Counted from the first letter of the stretch, positions 50,838 to 59,966 are shown. The stretch: 64,000 nt of DNA from an uncultured Bacilli bacterium (GCA_934101595.1 CAKORR010000003.1:62001-126000); one strand, 5' to 3'. Notes: a model not told the origin generated them from the sequence alone. Made by a program: numbers and translations.

Positions 50838-51410
50838 TTAATTATTCTTTTTTCTAGTTTTAATTACTGGAATATTTATTTTTAACGATTCAATAAAATG
50901 ATCCGCTAATTCATCAATATCCTCTTTTTTTAAATCCTGGATATCTTTTTCAAGCACTAAATTAATAAAATCTTGTAAATATTCGTTTTCTTCCTTAAAC
51001 ATATCGCCAGAAATTTTAACTGTACACAAATCTTCTAGTGCCTTTAATATTTCTTCTTTACTATAAAATAAACAATCCCAACTGCTTAGTCCACTCGTTT
51101 TATATAAGAATATATCATCACTAGAAAAAAGTTTGGCAAGCTTCTCTTTCTCGAAATTCGTAATTAATTCATCCATAACCCTATGGTTTTTATCGTACAT
51201 ATTTTCATGATCACTTTTAATTATAATACCACACAAATACTCACGATGTATTGTTCCTGGATAGTCTACATCAATTTCTAAAAAATCAACTCCAATACTT
51301 TTTTCCAAGTATATATATTCTTCATTAGTGACCGCACTTTTTATTTTAGCTAAAGCGGGACCGATTACTAAACCTTTTATTTCTTTATTATCTTTAAAAT
51401 TATTATCCAT
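50838..51410 (-). CDS. Acidic protein of unknown function
   Basis: A 190-residue soluble protein with an N-terminal alpha/beta part (EIKGLVIGPALAKIKSAVTN; GVDFLEIDVDYPGTIHREYL) and a helical acidic C-terminal part. No membrane segment or known motif. Ribosome site TTGGAGGAA. It lies 77 nt downstream of aspS on the same strand, so read-through from the T-box-controlled unit is possible. Confidence 0.6.
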   Translation of the reverse strand: MDNNFKDNKEIKGLVIGPALAKIKSAVTNEEYIYLEKSIGVDFLEIDVDYPGTIHREYLCGIIIKSDHENMYDKNHRVMDELITNFEKEKLAKLFSSDDIFLYKTSGLSSWDCLFYSKEEILKALEDLCTVKISGDMFKEENEYLQDFINLVLEKDIQDLKKEDIDELADHFIESLKINIPVIKTRKKNN

Positions 51411-51487
51411 ATTTCCTCCAAGAAGAAAATATCACAAATCTAATTTTTAATCTAATACATTTTTTTTATATTATCCATTATTAATTT

Positions 51488-52801
51488 TTATGGATTTAAT
51501 CTATTTGGCCCTCTAAATATAAATTGAGCTTCTTTAATAGATAAACCTAGCAAAAGCATTGTCATTCTATCAACACCAATAGCAAAGCCACCATGTGGAG
51601 GGCAACCATATTTAAAGAATTGTAGATAAAACATAACATCTTTTCCCAAGTTCTTTTCATTAGCATTTTTTACTAATTCTTCATATCTATGTTCTCTTTG
51701 AGCTCCGGAAGTTATTTCAGTTCCTCTCCATATTAAATCATATCCTTGTAATTTACCATTTTCATCTCTCATATGATAAAATGGCCTTTTGGTAGCAGCA
51801 TAATCTACCACGAACATAAATTCTGAATTATATTTTTCTTTAGCAAGTCTATAAGTTAACTTTTCAGCTTCAGCATTCATATCTCCAATATCATGTTCAG
51901 GTATTTGAAAACCATAATTTTTATTTAATTCTTCGTATAAATCTTTTAAACGTATTCTAGGAAACGGCTTAGTAGGGATTATTATTTCTTTATCAAATAA
52001 TTCTTTAATCTTTTCTCCGTAGCGTTCTTTAACAAGCGTAAGACCCGCAATTAGCAAATCCTCTTCAAAATCCATTACATCTTCGTATGAATCTATATAC
52101 GAAAATTCTAAATCAAATGATGTAAATTCAGTAGCATGTCTATTAGTATTTGAATTTTCGGCTCTAAAACAAGGTGCTACCTCAAAAACTTTGGACATTC
52201 CTGCAGCAATAGCCATCTGTTTATAAAATTGAGGACTTTGAGCTAAATAGGCATCTCTATCAAAATATTTTACCTTGAATACTTCACTACCTGATTCACT
52301 AGCTGCACCTATCAACTTTGGAGTATGTATTTCTGTAAAATCATTTTCATATAAAAATTTGCGCATTGCCTCAACAAAACATGACTCAACTTGTCTAGCA
52401 AGCATATTTTTATCATTTCTTATATCTAACCATCTATAATCCAGTCTAGTATCTATGTTAACTCCATCAAGATTATTATAATCAAATGGTAGTGGTAAAG
52501 CATTAGAAGTCACCTCTATCTTTTCTGGTATAATCTCTACACCACCTAATTTAACAGCTTCATTTGATTTTAATAATCCCTCAACTTTAATAGTACTTTC
52601 TACTGTAATATTGTTCATTATTTCAAGTAAAGCTTGATTTTTTTCTTCACTTTTTTCTATAGTCATTTGAACTTTTCCAGTACTATCTCTTAAAATTACA
52701 AACATTACCCACTTTTTATCTCTAATAGCATCGACAAATCCACTAAAAGATATTTCTTTTTCTAAATAATTTTGTAAATCTTTTACATATACTTTTTTCA
52801 T
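51488..52801 (-). CDS. aspS: Archaeal-type aspartyl-tRNA synthetase (possibly non-discriminating)
   Basis: A 437-residue class IIb synthetase of the short archaeal/eukaryotic type, lacking the GAD insertion of the usual 590-residue bacterial AspRS. It has an N-terminal OB anticodon-binding fold (about 1-105), motif 2 FEVAPCFRAENSNTNRHATE with the FTSFDLEFSYID strand, and motif 3 GGFAIGVDRMTMLLLGL, ending in FRGPNRLNP. Enzymes of this type often also charge tRNA-Asn for the amidotransferase route; whether this one does needs the rest of the genome. It is controlled by an upstream T-box. Ribosome site ATAGGAGG. Confidence 0.93.
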   Translation of the reverse strand: MKKVYVKDLQNYLEKEISFSGFVDAIRDKKWVMFVILRDSTGKVQMTIEKSEEKNQALLEIMNNITVESTIKVEGLLKSNEAVKLGGVEIIPEKIEVTSNALPLPFDYNNLDGVNIDTRLDYRWLDIRNDKNMLARQVESCFVEAMRKFLYENDFTEIHTPKLIGAASESGSEVFKVKYFDRDAYLAQSPQFYKQMAIAAGMSKVFEVAPCFRAENSNTNRHATEFTSFDLEFSYIDSYEDVMDFEEDLLIAGLTLVKERYGEKIKELFDKEIIIPTKPFPRIRLKDLYEELNKNYGFQIPEHDIGDMNAEAEKLTYRLAKEKYNSEFMFVVDYAATKRPFYHMRDENGKLQGYDLIWRGTEITSGAQREHRYEELVKNANEKNLGKDVMFYLQFFKYGCPPHGGFAIGVDRMTMLLLGLSIKEAQFIFRGPNRLNP

Positions 52802-52813
52802 ATTTCCTCCTAT

Positions 52814-53003
52814 AAAAAAAATCTATTCCTCAAGGACGTATTACCGTGGTGCCACCTTGATTCATAGATTAATCTACCTTTTTACCTATAACGCGGTTAA
52901 CGATTATTCTTAAGCTTAATGTCTTTCTATATAAATCATTATTAGTTTACACCCACCACTAACTCTCTTTAAACTATTTATATATACTCCTTTAAGCAAA
53001 TAC
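52814..53003 (-). promoter_or_regulatory. T-box riboswitch leader of aspS, specifier GAC (Asp)
   Basis: The leader contains the T-box sequence AAGGTGGCACCACGG and, overlapping it, a terminator closed by AATCTAT/ATAGATT with eight T. Stem I is closed by GCTTAA/TTAAGC; above it an AGTA motif on the 5' side faces GAAAGACA on the 3' side, then TATATAAAT/ATTTATATA. The loop gives GAC followed by A, an Asp codon matching the gene and the tRNA-Asp(GUC) at 23675. Uncharged tRNA-Asp should stabilise the antiterminator. Confidence 0.92.
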
Positions 53004-53009
53004 AATTAT

Positions 53010-53037
53010 AGTATACCATATTTTCCTAAAATATCAA
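53010..53037 (-). promoter_or_regulatory. Promoter of the T-box/aspS unit
   Basis: TTGATA (53032-53037), 16-nt spacer, TATACT (53010-53015). The -35 overlaps the stop codon of the upstream MBL-fold gene. Confidence 0.7.
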
Positions 53038-53672
53038 TGAAATACTTCTAAGGTTTTGCCAACTATACTTTTATCTAATTCTTTTACAAAATTAGCCCCA
53101 TCACTTTTTTGACCAACAATCGAACCATAATGAATTGGAATGGCTACTTTAGGATGAACAAGATTCGCAAACATAGCTGCTTCTTTATAGTCCATAGTAA
53201 ACGTTCCGCCAACAGGAACAAATAAAATATCACATTTAACTTTAGTATTAAGAACAATACAATCACTATCACAAACTATATAATAAATAATATTATTTAC
53301 TTTTATTACGTAAGAAACATAATCGTCACTCATCTTATGGTATGGCTTATTTTCATTATAAGCTAAAATAGTTTTTACGGAATAATTTAAAATGTTATAA
53401 GAACTATTTGGCTCAACAGATACAATGTTTTCTTTTTTTATTCCTAACTCTATTAAGGAATTTAATAAAAAATATGGAACAACGAAAATAGTATCGCTTT
53501 TCATACATTTTATTATATCATCTTTAGAAAAGTGATCATAATGATCATGAGTTATAAATATAAGATCTGCATCATTAAATGAATTCTTAATGTTATAAGG
53601 ATCAAAATAAATTATTTTATCACTTTTAATTTTTAAAGCACTTTGCCCAAACCATTCTACATTATCTATCAT
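53034..53672 (-). CDS. MBL-fold metal-dependent hydrolase (UlaG/YtkL-like)
   Basis: A 212-residue metallo-beta-lactamase fold protein of the compact UlaG-like type: THDHYDHF holds the H-x-H-x-D-H metal motif, CDSDC the bridging Asp region, VPVGGTFTMDYKEAAMFANL and AIPIHYGSIVG the last His. Substrates of this group vary (lactones, phosphodiesters); none can be assigned. It overlaps the metal ATPase gene by 11 nt, so it belongs to the CadC-like operon. Confidence 0.88.
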   Translation of the reverse strand: MIDNVEWFGQSALKIKSDKIIYFDPYNIKNSFNDADLIFITHDHYDHFSKDDIIKCMKSDTIFVVPYFLLNSLIELGIKKENIVSVEPNSSYNILNYSVKTILAYNENKPYHKMSDDYVSYVIKVNNIIYYIVCDSDCIVLNTKVKCDILFVPVGGTFTMDYKEAAMFANLVHPKVAIPIHYGSIVGQKSDGANFVKELDKSIVGKTLEVFH

Positions 53673-55704
53673 TTTTATTAAACCTTCTTAATATTTTCAT
53701 TGAATTTAATATAGTTAGTAATGTAACACCTGTATCAGCAAATACAGCTAACCACATATTGGCTAAGCCAAAGACACTTAATAAAAGAATAACAGATTTT
53801 GTTAACAAAGCAAAAATTAAATTTTCTTTGATTACTCCACTTGTGTATTTAGATATTTTTATGGCTAACCATATATTAGAAATATCATCATTCATTAAAA
53901 CAATATCGCTCGCTAAAATAGCTGCACTTGAACCTAAAGCCCCCATCGATATTCCCACATCAGATCTTTTTAAAACAGGAGCGTCATTTATTCCATCACC
54001 AACAAAGGCTGTTAATTCATCATTCTTTTTTACTTTATCATAATAACTGAATTTATCAGTTGGAAGTAATTCATAATATGTTTTATCTATTCCTAGATCA
54101 TTAGAAACTTTAAGAGCTATTTCTTTTTTATCTCCAGTGAACATATATGTTTTTATATTATTTTTATTTAAAAGACTTATTGTATCCTTAGCATTAGCTT
54201 TTATACTATCACTAAGCGTAATAGAAGCAACATGCTTATTATTTATATGAAGATGCAAATTTGTTTTTACTTTACATAAGTCAAAAGAATCGTTTCCAAT
54301 GGTAATTTTGTCTTTTCCAATTGTATAAGATATTCCAACGCCTTCTAATTCTTTAAAGTTTTTAACATCATCCGTACTTACTTTTTTACCTGGTAGAGCC
54401 ATTATTGAACTTGCTATTGGATGATTCGAAAAAGACTCACCCTTTTTTAAAATTGTTACTATTTCTTCTTTTTTGTATTTTTTATCTATAATATCAATAT
54501 CAGTAACAGCATAATTGCCATTAGTTAATGTACCAGTTTTGTCAAATATTATATTCTTAATATTACTTAAATTATCTAAGTAATTACTTCCTTTTATAAG
54601 TATTCCTTTTTTACTTGAAGCTCCTATCGAAGTAAAATAAGACAGTGGAACTGAAATAGCTATAGCACAGGGACAAGAAATAACTAAAAATGTTAGAGCT
54701 CTATAAAAACTATCTTTAATAGGTATTTTAAAACCTATTGGCAATATAACCGCCACAACAATTGCAAGTAATAAAACCAATGGTGTATATACTTTACTAA
54801 TTTTAGTTACTAGAGTTTCTACGTTTGACTTTTTGTCAGTTGCATTTTCAAGTAATTCCAAAATTTGATATGCCATTGAATTATGGTATGTTTTAGTAGC
54901 TTTTATTAAAAATACCTCGCCTTTATTAACAGTACCAGAAAGAATAACATCGCCTTTTCTCTTTTTTACAAGTAAACTTTCTCCAGTTAAGTTCGATTCA
55001 TCAAGCAAAGCCTGAGAATCTTTTAATACCCCATCAACAGGTACGCTCTCACCTTTTTTTACAATTAAAATATCTCCAACTTGGCAATCTTCAACGTTTA
55101 TTTTTATCGTATCATTACCAACTTTTTTATTGGCATAATTCTGTTTAAAAGCAACTAATTCCTTAACTGAATTTCTAGTGTTATTTAATGCTTTTGCTTC
55201 TAATATTTTTCCAATTAAATATAGCACAATAACCATCATGCCTTCTAAATATTCGCCTATTATAAAGGCACCTGTACATGAAATTGTGATTAACGCATTT
55301 TCATTTATGGTTTTCGATTTAAAAAATGTTTTTAAAGCACTGGTAAATGGTTTATAAAGTAATAAACCATATGATATTAAAAATAAGATCTTTTTTAGTA
55401 AGCCACTAAAATTTATAAAGTTTGCCAAAACACCTACAAATAAACCAGATACGAGTAAAATAATCATCTTATTATTATTCGCCTCTTCTTCTTTTAATGA
55501 AACATAGGCGTCACTCTCAACTTTTTTTATCAAAGAATCTAAATAGTTTTTAGTAATCTCTTCTTCCGAAAACAAAGTAAGTTTCTTAGTATTGAAATTA
55601 ATCTTAACATCAAACAAATTATCTTGTTTATTTAAAAACTCCTCTAGTTCTCTAGCACAATTTGCACAATCTAAATTATTAATTGTAAATATATATTTTT
55701 TCAT
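53662..55704 (-). CDS. P1B-type heavy-metal transporting ATPase (Zn/Cd/Pb class)
   Basis: A 680-residue membrane pump. An N-terminal HMA domain (NNLDCANCARELEEF, Cys13 and Cys16) is followed by about eight membrane helices, the actuator DGVLKDSQALLDESNLTGES, the metal motif SCPCAIAIS (CPC), DKTGTLTNGN, ESFSNHPIAS (His-Pro), FTGDKKEIA and VGDGINDAPVL. The last membrane helix has AVFADTGVTLLTILN; its Asp and the CPC motif are typical of Zn/Cd/Pb exporters rather than Cu. It is read 1 nt after the CadC-like repressor gene and should export toxic divalent metals. Confidence 0.94.
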   Translation of the reverse strand: MKKYIFTINNLDCANCARELEEFLNKQDNLFDVKINFNTKKLTLFSEEEITKNYLDSLIKKVESDAYVSLKEEEANNNKMIILLVSGLFVGVLANFINFSGLLKKILFLISYGLLLYKPFTSALKTFFKSKTINENALITISCTGAFIIGEYLEGMMVIVLYLIGKILEAKALNNTRNSVKELVAFKQNYANKKVGNDTIKINVEDCQVGDILIVKKGESVPVDGVLKDSQALLDESNLTGESLLVKKRKGDVILSGTVNKGEVFLIKATKTYHNSMAYQILELLENATDKKSNVETLVTKISKVYTPLVLLLAIVVAVILPIGFKIPIKDSFYRALTFLVISCPCAIAISVPLSYFTSIGASSKKGILIKGSNYLDNLSNIKNIIFDKTGTLTNGNYAVTDIDIIDKKYKKEEIVTILKKGESFSNHPIASSIMALPGKKVSTDDVKNFKELEGVGISYTIGKDKITIGNDSFDLCKVKTNLHLHINNKHVASITLSDSIKANAKDTISLLNKNNIKTYMFTGDKKEIALKVSNDLGIDKTYYELLPTDKFSYYDKVKKNDELTAFVGDGINDAPVLKRSDVGISMGALGSSAAILASDIVLMNDDISNIWLAIKISKYTSGVIKENLIFALLTKSVILLLSVFGLANMWLAVFADTGVTLLTILNSMKILRRFNKNDR

Positions 55705-55705
55705 C

Positions 55706-56068
55706 TTAACCTCTTTTCACAACATGGTTTAAAGCTACCTCAAACACATCTTTTATATGATTATCACATAAAGAATAGATGACTTCTTTACCTACTTTTT
55801 TACTCTTGATTATTAAGTTTTTTTTCAAGAAACTTAACTGATGGGAAATTGATGATTTGCTCATATTTAAAATGTTTGCAATATCACACACACATAATTC
55901 ACTTTTATCTAAAGCAAACAGTATTTTAACTCTCGTTTCATCACCAATTATTTTAAAGAAATTCTTAACTTCGAGTAAAAGATCTTTATCGATCATATTA
56001 TTTTTTACTTCCATGACCTTATCTTCATGAATTATATTACAGTCACAACAATTCTTAAATTTATTCAT
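55706..56068 (-). CDS. cadC: ArsR/SmtB-family metal-responsive repressor (CadC-like)
   Basis: A 120-residue winged-helix repressor. The N-terminal Cys cluster (KNCCDC, Cys7/8/10) together with ELCVCDIA (Cys59 and Cys61) reproduces the soft-metal site of CadC (N-terminal Cys pair plus CxC of helix 4), which binds Cd, Pb, Zn or Bi. The DNA-recognition helix is MSKSSISHQLSFLKKN. A second, helix-5-type site (CDNHIKDVFEVALNH) is partly kept. Start ATG 56068 follows GAGGTGAGT; it should bind the palindrome just upstream and be released by metal. Confidence 0.92.
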   Translation of the reverse strand: MNKFKNCCDCNIIHEDKVMEVKNNMIDKDLLLEVKNFFKIIGDETRVKILFALDKSELCVCDIANILNMSKSSISHQLSFLKKNLIIKSKKVGKEVIYSLCDNHIKDVFEVALNHVVKRG

Positions 56069-56077
56069 ACTCACCTC

Positions 56078-56097
56078 AGTTGAATGGCTATTCAACT
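56078..56097. promoter_or_regulatory. CadC/SmtB-type operator
   Basis: AGTTGAAT / ATTCAACT, a perfect 8-bp palindrome with a 4-nt centre, lying between the -10 box and the repressor's ribosome site. It fits the TGAA..N..TTCA core of ArsR/SmtB operators. Confidence 0.82.
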
Positions 56098-56103
56098 ATA
56101 ATC

Positions 56104-56133
56104 ATTATATTAAAATATATATGTAAAAGTCAA
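56104..56133 (-). promoter_or_regulatory. Promoter of the metal-resistance operon
   Basis: TTGACT (56128-56133), 18-nt spacer, TATAAT (56104-56109); the operator follows 6 nt downstream, so bound repressor would block transcription. Confidence 0.82.
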
Positions 56134-56162
56134 TAAAAAAAAGACTAACTTTTGTTAATCTT
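56134..56162 (-). terminator. Terminator of the RNase J-like gene
   Basis: AAGATTAAC / GTTAGTCTT stem (one wobble) with a 4-nt loop and eight T, right after the stop codon. Confidence 0.88.
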
Positions 56163-56163
56163 T

Positions 56164-57798
56164 CTAAACTTCTTGAACAACTGCGATAATCATAGGCTTA
56201 CACTCTGTTTCGCTATATAAATATCGGCTTAATTCCTCACGGATTTCATTTTTTATTTTATTATAATCAACGTATGTAGGTGTTATATTCCTTTCAATTA
56301 TAATTTCACAAATATTTTTTATTTCCGCAATCATCTCACTAGAATCCTTAATATATATAAACCCTCTCGTAGTTACTTCCGGGCCAACTAAAATGATTCT
56401 TTCTTTTTTAGATACCGTTGCACTAATTAATACTATGCCATTTTCGGATAGCATTTCTCTATCTTTTAATACCAATTCTCCAATATCATCATTGGTATTA
56501 CCATCTATTAATATGTCATTAACTTTGATATGTTGGAAATCATCAATTAAATTGCCATCAACAATTGTAACAACATCACCATTTTGTTTCAATAAAATAT
56601 TTTCTTTTGGAATATTTAGTAAATTAGCATTATTAGCACTTGCGACCATATAACGATACTCACCTTTTACTGGCATAAAATATTTAGGATTCATTAACTT
56701 TATCATTAACATTAAATCTTCACTTGAAGCATGATGTAATATGGTTTTATCTTTTGGAATTGTAACTATACGACATCCAAACGTTGCTAAATCATTACAT
56801 AATTTTACAAGAGCTTTTTCCGTACTATCATAACGAGGCTCCGAAAAAACTATAGAATCTGTTTTTCTTAATTTAATAAACTTATCATATCCGCTTATTA
56901 TTTTATTCATCGTAGCATAAGGTGTTTTTTTGTCATCACAAATTAATAAAATTGCATTTTCATCTTCTATATTGGTTAGATCTCCAAGTAAATCATCCGG
57001 GAATTTTAAATATCCCTCATTTTTAGCAAAGTTAACCATATTTTGCAATTTTTTTCCCATAATAACTACTTTACGATGTGTATTTAATGAAGCATTAAAT
57101 ATCTCTTGGATCGTATACAAGTGAGTTGGTAAAACCAAAAATATAAATCTTTTATCATCATAATTGATTGTATCTTTAAAAAACGAAGTTAAACGATGAT
57201 TAGGAGATGTATGACCGACTCTTTCGGAATAAACTGATTCACTTAATAAAGCTAAAACGCCTTGTTTTCCAACATAAGCTATTTTCCCAAGATCCATATC
57301 ATATGCGCCATTCATACTAGGATCGATGATAAAATCGCCTGTATAACAAATAGCACCATCTTTAGTATTTAAGCAATACATAACAGAATCTGGAGCAGAA
57401 TGAGAAACGCTTATTGGAAATACCGAGCAATCCTTAAAGTTTATTTTTTTATGAGGTTTAATTTCTACAATATTTTTTTCATTAACGCCATCATCAAGCA
57501 ATATATATTTAGTGAATTTTGTTGAATAAATTTTTAAATTAGGACAACTCTCAAGTAAGTCTTTAACTCCGCCCATATTTTCATAATGGCCATGTGTCAA
57601 AAATATGCCTTTAACTCTGTTTTTATTTTGCTCAATATAAGAATAATCAGGAATTACGTAATCAATTCCGTAAAGATTTCCAGTAGCGTATTTTAAACCA
57701 CAATCAAAAACAAAAATATCATCATTTACTTCAACTATATAGGTGTTTTTACCATTTTCATTTAATCCACCCAAACTAAAAATTTTTATTTTACTCAT
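56164..57798 (-). CDS. RNase J-family protein with altered metal-binding motif
   Basis: A 544-residue MBL/beta-CASP ribonuclease homologue of full RNase J length, C-terminal domain included. The overall fold marks are present: FSLGGLNENGKNTY, VSHSAPDSVMYCL, CYTGDFIIDP and KYFMPVKGEYRYM. But the H-x-H-x-D-H motif reads HGHYEN (69-74): Asp is Glu and the last His is Asn; GHAS reads HHAS. Bacillus RNase J2 is similarly degenerate (HGHADAIG) and works mainly as a partner of J1. This protein is probably a J2-like subunit with weak or no nuclease activity of its own. Ribosome site AAGGAAAG. Confidence 0.88.
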   Translation of the reverse strand: MSKIKIFSLGGLNENGKNTYIVEVNDDIFVFDCGLKYATGNLYGIDYVIPDYSYIEQNKNRVKGIFLTHGHYENMGGVKDLLESCPNLKIYSTKFTKYILLDDGVNEKNIVEIKPHKKINFKDCSVFPISVSHSAPDSVMYCLNTKDGAICYTGDFIIDPSMNGAYDMDLGKIAYVGKQGVLALLSESVYSERVGHTSPNHRLTSFFKDTINYDDKRFIFLVLPTHLYTIQEIFNASLNTHRKVVIMGKKLQNMVNFAKNEGYLKFPDDLLGDLTNIEDENAILLICDDKKTPYATMNKIISGYDKFIKLRKTDSIVFSEPRYDSTEKALVKLCNDLATFGCRIVTIPKDKTILHHASSEDLMLMIKLMNPKYFMPVKGEYRYMVASANNANLLNIPKENILLKQNGDVVTIVDGNLIDDFQHIKVNDILIDGNTNDDIGELVLKDREMLSENGIVLISATVSKKERIILVGPEVTTRGFIYIKDSSEMIAEIKNICEIIIERNITPTYVDYNKIKNEIREELSRYLYSETECKPMIIAVVQEV

Positions 57799-57827
57799 TT
57801 TTATCTTTCCTTTTCTATAAACTAAAT

Positions 57828-57866
57828 AAAAGTTCTTCGCTTTAGTAATTATAACAAAGAACTTTT
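57828..57866 (-). terminator. Inverted repeat: terminator of the upstream operon containing the rnj promoter -10
   Basis: AAAAGTTCTT / AAGAACTTTT, 10-bp stem with a 19-nt loop and TTTTATTT on the minus strand, after the gene ending at 57882. The TATAAT of the next promoter is in the loop. Confidence 0.65.
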
Positions 57867-57876
57867 ACAAAATCAA
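57848..57876 (-). promoter_or_regulatory. Promoter of the RNase J-like gene
   Basis: TTGATT (57871-57876), 17-nt spacer, TATAAT (57848-57853), about 50 nt before the start codon and nested in the inverted repeat. Confidence 0.7.
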
Positions 57877-57881
57877 ATTTT

Positions 57882-58160
57882 TTATAATTCTAGTTCATCA
57901 AGAACAGATGGATCAATATTTATATCTGGTATCAAATGACTATTTTCTCTTAGCTTTTTTTCCACATAATCTAAATCGCAATAAAATATTTCAGGATAAT
58001 CACTTAAAAGCCTTTCAGGATGAACTATGCCTTCATTTTTCAAGACTTTTAACATGTTAATAATTTTTAATTCGTTAAGAACATAATAATTTTTATCATC
58101 ATCTGAAACACCATTTAAAGAACCATTTTTTATAAAATTTTCTATACTAAATTCTTCCAA
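57882..58160 (-). CDS. Small acidic protein of unknown function
   Basis: A 92-residue soluble protein, mostly helical, with DYPEIFYCDLDYVEKKLREN in the second half. The likely start is TTG 58160, 8 nt after GGGAGG; another TTG two codons upstream overlaps the stop of the 600-residue gene. Third gene of an operon of unknown large proteins. No family recognised. Confidence 0.6.
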   Translation of the reverse strand: MEEFSIENFIKNGSLNGVSDDDKNYYVLNELKIINMLKVLKNEGIVHPERLLSDYPEIFYCDLDYVEKKLRENSHLIPDINIDPSVLDELEL

Positions 58161-58162
58161 TT

Positions 58163-59965
58163 TCAATTCCTCCCAAATGAATATTGCAATCCCAATGTAT
58201 CAATAATATCTTTTGCCCTATCACTTGTAATAATTTTTCCATAAAATATTGAGTATAATAAAGCATCATTTAAAGAAAATTTATTCATTTGTTTTAATTT
58301 AAAATACTTAGTTAAAACTTTTTTCCTTGATATTATTTCGTCGCCTATCACATATTCGTATTCGCTTGTTTTATATTTTTCTAATAAACTAATATATGGG
58401 TCATTTAATATATCTTCAGTATACGAAATGTCATAGTCGCTTAAAGAGACATCTTCCATTTCTTTTTTGTTTTCTAACTTTAGATCAAATAAATCTAGTT
58501 TTTGTTTTAACTGTTCCATATCCTCAATTGATATTTTTCTTAGAGGATTATCACATTTAAACTCAACTTTTAAACCTCTGGAACTTTTTATACCTAGCAT
58601 ATACTCATCACCAGGATGGGTCAAATGATAGCTATAAAGTCCAATTAAATCAGCATCTAAAACATTTTGAATAGCTGATGGATAAGATTTTACATAACTA
58701 TATAAGTTTGCTTCAATTAATTTATCAATTTTATCAGTCACACTTGAGCAGCTTAAAATGAATGCACCAGTTTTAGACAAATTATCATTATCAATAATTC
58801 CATACATTAATAACACTCTATAATTATAGTCAAGTCTTCGAGCACTAGTTTGCAAAGCCTTTATAAAGCCTCTTTCATTATTAACATGAAAACCTTTTTC
58901 TTTCAAATACCTTAATGATTCAACTCGTTCATTTAAAGATCCACTATTAGCATTAGCTTTTAAATATTCAGCTTTTTTTGGAGTATCGAATTTCGTTTTT
59001 TCTTTTGCCGATCTCCCAATCCGTCCATTTAAAGAGCTTTCTCCTAAGTTGTTTTTCCAAATACAAGCACTATCTAAAAAATAGCTTTGTAACAAATTAT
59101 TATTACTTAAAAACTCATATGTACTTTTTACTGAAGAAATAGTTGCAAAAGTAATAATAGTAATTAAATTAACAGGAGTAAACACTTTAATAATATTTTT
59201 ATCTCTAAAGAAACTTAAAATATTTCGAGCATTTTCTAGGCTTCCATAGTTTGCGATTTCTTGACGATACTTATTGACTTCTCTAATATATGTATCATCT
59301 AAATCGTAATCGTTTTTTAAACTGTCGATCAACTCTTCAATATTTAATTTTGGAGTTTTCTTTGACTCGTTTTTTAAGATTTCTGTATTGTAATTATATA
59401 TAAAAGATAAAGCACTAAATTTATCAACATAACTTAATTTATCAATTAATTCCATAACAAACTTTAATTCATCATCATATATTAACTCTTTATTATTTGG
59501 ATCCTGAATTTTATCAATTAAATCCTCAAGCATTATAATCTTTATTTCATTATTATCGTCATATTGTTTTTCTAAAAGTTTAGATAGCTCAGCATTAATA
59601 ACATTTTGTATTTCAATTACATAACTAACAATACTATCTAAAAATTCTTCTTGATTACTATCCAAGAAAATTGGATATTGTAGTTTTACTTTACCATTTA
59701 GGATAAATAATATATCATCTATTTTTTTAGTAAGTTCTTCTTTTGGCAAACTAGGATAATAAGTAGTTAATAGATCTATTAATTTAGATGTATCAATATC
59801 AATTATATTTTCTTTGTTTTCATTCAGTTTGCCACTAATACCTTCAACATTTTCTAAATCATTTTTTAGACTTTTTTCTTTACCAGAGTTTAAATCACTT
59901 AGGGATTCATTATATAAAATATATAGTCTATCTAATTCTTCTTTTAAAATTTCTACCAAAGTCAT
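58163..59965 (-). CDS. Large helical protein of unknown function
   Basis: A 600-residue soluble protein, helical almost throughout, with a charged N-terminal third (Glu/Asp/Lys/Ile-rich, probable coiled coils) and a C-terminal part containing RLDYNRVLLMYGIIDNDNLS-like text and DADLIGLYSYHLTHPGDEYM. No membrane segment or catalytic motif was identified. The ATG is 1 nt after the stop of the 463-residue gene, with GTAGGGTG as ribosome site, so the two are translationally coupled. The product ends just before the 92-residue protein gene. No family recognised. Confidence 0.65.
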   Translation of the reverse strand: MTLVEILKEELDRLYILYNESLSDLNSGKEKSLKNDLENVEGISGKLNENKENIIDIDTSKLIDLLTTYYPSLPKEELTKKIDDILFILNGKVKLQYPIFLDSNQEEFLDSIVSYVIEIQNVINAELSKLLEKQYDDNNEIKIIMLEDLIDKIQDPNNKELIYDDELKFVMELIDKLSYVDKFSALSFIYNYNTEILKNESKKTPKLNIEELIDSLKNDYDLDDTYIREVNKYRQEIANYGSLENARNILSFFRDKNIIKVFTPVNLITIITFATISSVKSTYEFLSNNNLLQSYFLDSACIWKNNLGESSLNGRIGRSAKEKTKFDTPKKAEYLKANANSGSLNERVESLRYLKEKGFHVNNERGFIKALQTSARRLDYNYRVLLMYGIIDNDNLSKTGAFILSCSSVTDKIDKLIEANLYSYVKSYPSAIQNVLDADLIGLYSYHLTHPGDEYMLGIKSSRGLKVEFKCDNPLRKISIEDMEQLKQKLDLFDLKLENKKEMEDVSLSDYDISYTEDILNDPYISLLEKYKTSEYEYVIGDEIISRKKVLTKYFKLKQMNKFSLNDALLYSIFYGKIITSDRAKDIIDTLGLQYSFGRN

Positions 59966-59966
59966 T

